Below are positions 5,751 through 7,139 of a stretch of DNA of 7,139 nucleotides, one piece after another (positions within the stretch are counted from its first letter, which is position 1; each line of letters starts with the position of its first letter). The position numbers were made by a program, and so were the translations under genes. Below the pieces are notes generated by a model that worked only from the letters and a program-made list of their open reading frames with translations, made no database searches and had not been told where the DNA came from. The DNA is from DASQPR01 sp035713725 (GTDB taxonomy: Bacteria > Actinomycetota > Actinomycetes > Mycobacteriales > Micromonosporaceae): NCBI GenBank assembly GCA_035713725.1, contig DASTMZ010000098.1:1-7139 (forward strand), given 5' to 3'.

Positions 5751-7139
5751 CTACTCGGTGTAGCGGCGTGCGGTACGGACGAATCCGTCGGCGTACGAGT
5801 CCGGTGGAAAGTCGCCGAGGTAGTACGTGCGCATATCACGGCGAGTCGCGGCAAGCGGATCGGCGCCTAGCAGATCGTCGAGGATGCGTTCCAGTGCGCC
5901 GTCGAGATCGGGTTCGCCCGCGTCGATGACGTACGCGGCGCGCGCCAACGGGAACGACGTCTCGAACGAATCCGGTGCGTCGCCACGCATATTCGTCAGT
6001 GCGAACGGCTTGGCCGAGTAGAGGTAGTCCGACGCGACGCCGGAGACGTCGGAGATCATCGCGTCCGACTGGTTCACGCAGTCGAGCAACGACATCGCAG
6101 ACGCCGGTGGTCCGTACACGTGCGCGCGGCCGGTCTGCGCCCGATCCGCGGCGAGCATCTGCTGCAGCCGGAGGAGGTGCCGGGCGCTGCCCGCGGATCG
6201 GTCGGTGTACGGATGCGGGCGCAGGATCACCGTTGCGCCGCATCGCAACAGGCTTGCCACGATGCGTTCGCCGATCGGCAGCGAGCAGTAGTTCGCGTCC
6301 TCGTAATGGCTCGTCCACGTCGTCGCGTAGAGCACGACCGGCGCTGTCATGCCGCTGATGTCGGCGTTGCCAACCTTGATGGATTCGACCTGTGGCCGGC
6401 CGACGATGTCGAACTTCTCCCGAGGGATCACCACGCCGTGCGCCGCGTAACGGTCGATCGCGGCCTGGCCCGCCACGAAGATCCGGTCGAACATCGCGGT
6501 CACCGGGTTGTAGCTTGACGCCTTGTCCGAGTCGCCGTGCAGCAACTGGATGTGGGTCAGGTCGTGGAAGCGGACCATGTGCGAGTTCTTCATGCCGTTG
6601 TTGACGTAGAACACTGCCTTGAGTCCGGCCGTCACGACGTCGTCGACGTGCTCGATCACCGGGCAGAACACCACCGGTACGCCGGCCGGCGCACGACGGC
6701 TCAGCACCTCGAACGGACCGGGCTCGCGGGTCAGGATGAACCAGCGGCGGCCGATCCGCTCCAGATAGGGCAGCCACATCGTGACGTGATATTCGGTGTT
6801 GTCCGGGGCGCTGAAGTGCAACGCGAACGCGGGATCGAAGCGGCGCATCGCGTCGCTGAGCGCGACTTCGGATCGTACGCCGCGCAGCCGCACCCCAAGC
6901 GCTTGCGCACCGACCACGCCGATCAGACCGGTAGCGACCGCGACGATCACCGCGAGCGGCCACGGCGCCAGGCTGGCGGCGGCGAACACACCGACCAGCA
7001 AGACGAGCGCCGGGGCCGCGCCGAAGACCGCGCCGGCCGGCACGATCAGTGCCCGTTGGGCTTGGTACCCGGGCAGGTTCGTGACCGTGATGGTCGGTCG
7101 GTGGATGGTGTCGGCGAGGATCGCTTGATTCGCGATCAC
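5751..7139 (-). CDS. CDP-glycerol:polyglycerophosphate glycerophosphotransferase family protein (5' end at or beyond window edge)
   Basis: This TagB/TagF-type transferase moves glycerol phosphate, or a similar polyol phosphate, from a CDP donor to a membrane-linked acceptor, as in teichoic acid or surface polymer synthesis. 462 residues are visible. Two hydrophobic helices lie at about 30-55 and 60-85, and the catalytic domain runs from about 110 to the end. Family landmarks are THIQLLHGDSDK (195-206) with His201 at the catalytic histidine position; ILRPHP (305-310) with His309, matching the TagF R-L-H-P segment; and MISDVSGVASDYLYSAKPF (361-379), matching the TDYSS donor-binding segment. The final residues are RYTE. 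The first visible codon is GTG at 7139, the last base of the window. It may be the start, but no ribosome binding site can be seen, so I treat the gene as possibly truncated by the window. Donor and acceptor are not determined. Confidence 0.88.
   Translation of the reverse strand: MIANQAILADTIHRPTITVTNLPGYQAQRALIVPAGAVFGAAPALVLLVGVFAAASLAPWPLAVIVAVATGLIGVVGAQALGVRLRGVRSEVALSDAMRRFDPAFALHFSAPDNTEYHVTMWLPYLERIGRRWFILTREPGPFEVLSRRAPAGVPVVFCPVIEHVDDVVTAGLKAVFYVNNGMKNSHMVRFHDLTHIQLLHGDSDKASSYNPVTAMFDRIFVAGQAAIDRYAAHGVVIPREKFDIVGRPQVESIKVGNADISGMTAPVVLYATTWTSHYEDANYCSLPIGERIVASLLRCGATVILRPHPYTDRSAGSARHLLRLQQMLAADRAQTGRAHVYGPPASAMSLLDCVNQSDAMISDVSGVASDYLYSAKPFALTNMRGDAPDSFETSFPLARAAYVIDAGEPDLDGALERILDDLLGADPLAATRRDMRTYYLGDFPPDSYADGFVRTARRYTE

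Noticed and set aside
5836..6963. A 375-residue minus-strand frame inside the glycerophosphotransferase gene
   Set aside because: It is an Arg/Gly-rich out-of-frame shadow of the gene whose HGDSDK, RPHP and SDVSG motifs are read in the other frame.

Overview
The window is chromosomal DNA from a high-GC Gram-positive bacterium (Actinomycetota). The signs are GC-rich coding sequence throughout, actinobacterial-type 23S and 5S rRNA ends, TAGNNT-like -10 boxes, frequent GTG starts, and the folC / DUF4233 / ndk neighbourhood usual in this phylum. I cannot place it below phylum from sequence alone.

Layout, left to right. (1) Positions 1-502 are the end of a ribosomal RNA operon on the + strand. 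It holds the last ~246 nt of 23S rRNA, starting inside the sarcin-ricin loop, then an A/C-rich spacer, a complete 5S rRNA and a 14-bp hairpin terminator. (2) Positions 503-666 hold no gene I can see. (3) Positions 667-2508 hold two minus-strand genes for single-pass membrane-anchored proteins. Their extracytoplasmic domains are clearly paralogous and share a two-cysteine GG-C ... VC-AD pattern. A strong hairpin lies between them. The upstream copy has a cytoplasmic Pro/Tyr/Gly/Gln-rich tail built partly from an 18-bp tandem repeat. (4) Positions 2582-4374 hold folC (folate polyglutamylation) and a four-helix DUF4233 membrane protein, translationally coupled by an ATGA overlap. (5) Positions 4402-5181 hold a minus-strand two-helix membrane protein of unknown function, convergent with DUF4233 and divergent from ndk. 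(6) Positions 5322-5735 hold ndk (nucleoside diphosphate kinase), whose catalytic residues are intact but whose Kpn-loop prolines are both replaced. (7) Positions 5751-7139 hold a minus-strand TagB/TagF-type CDP-glycerol glycerophosphotransferase that runs to the window edge.

How they relate. The rRNA operon, folC and ndk are housekeeping genes for translation, one-carbon cofactor and nucleotide supply. The unknown membrane proteins and the glycerophosphotransferase are envelope functions. I find no mobile element, CRISPR array, phage gene or defence cassette, so no clearly new system is present. The most informative oddities are the paralogous two-cysteine sensor-like pair, the probable leaderless folC mRNA, the proline-less Kpn loop of Ndk, and the uncharacterised conserved protein between DUF4233 and ndk.
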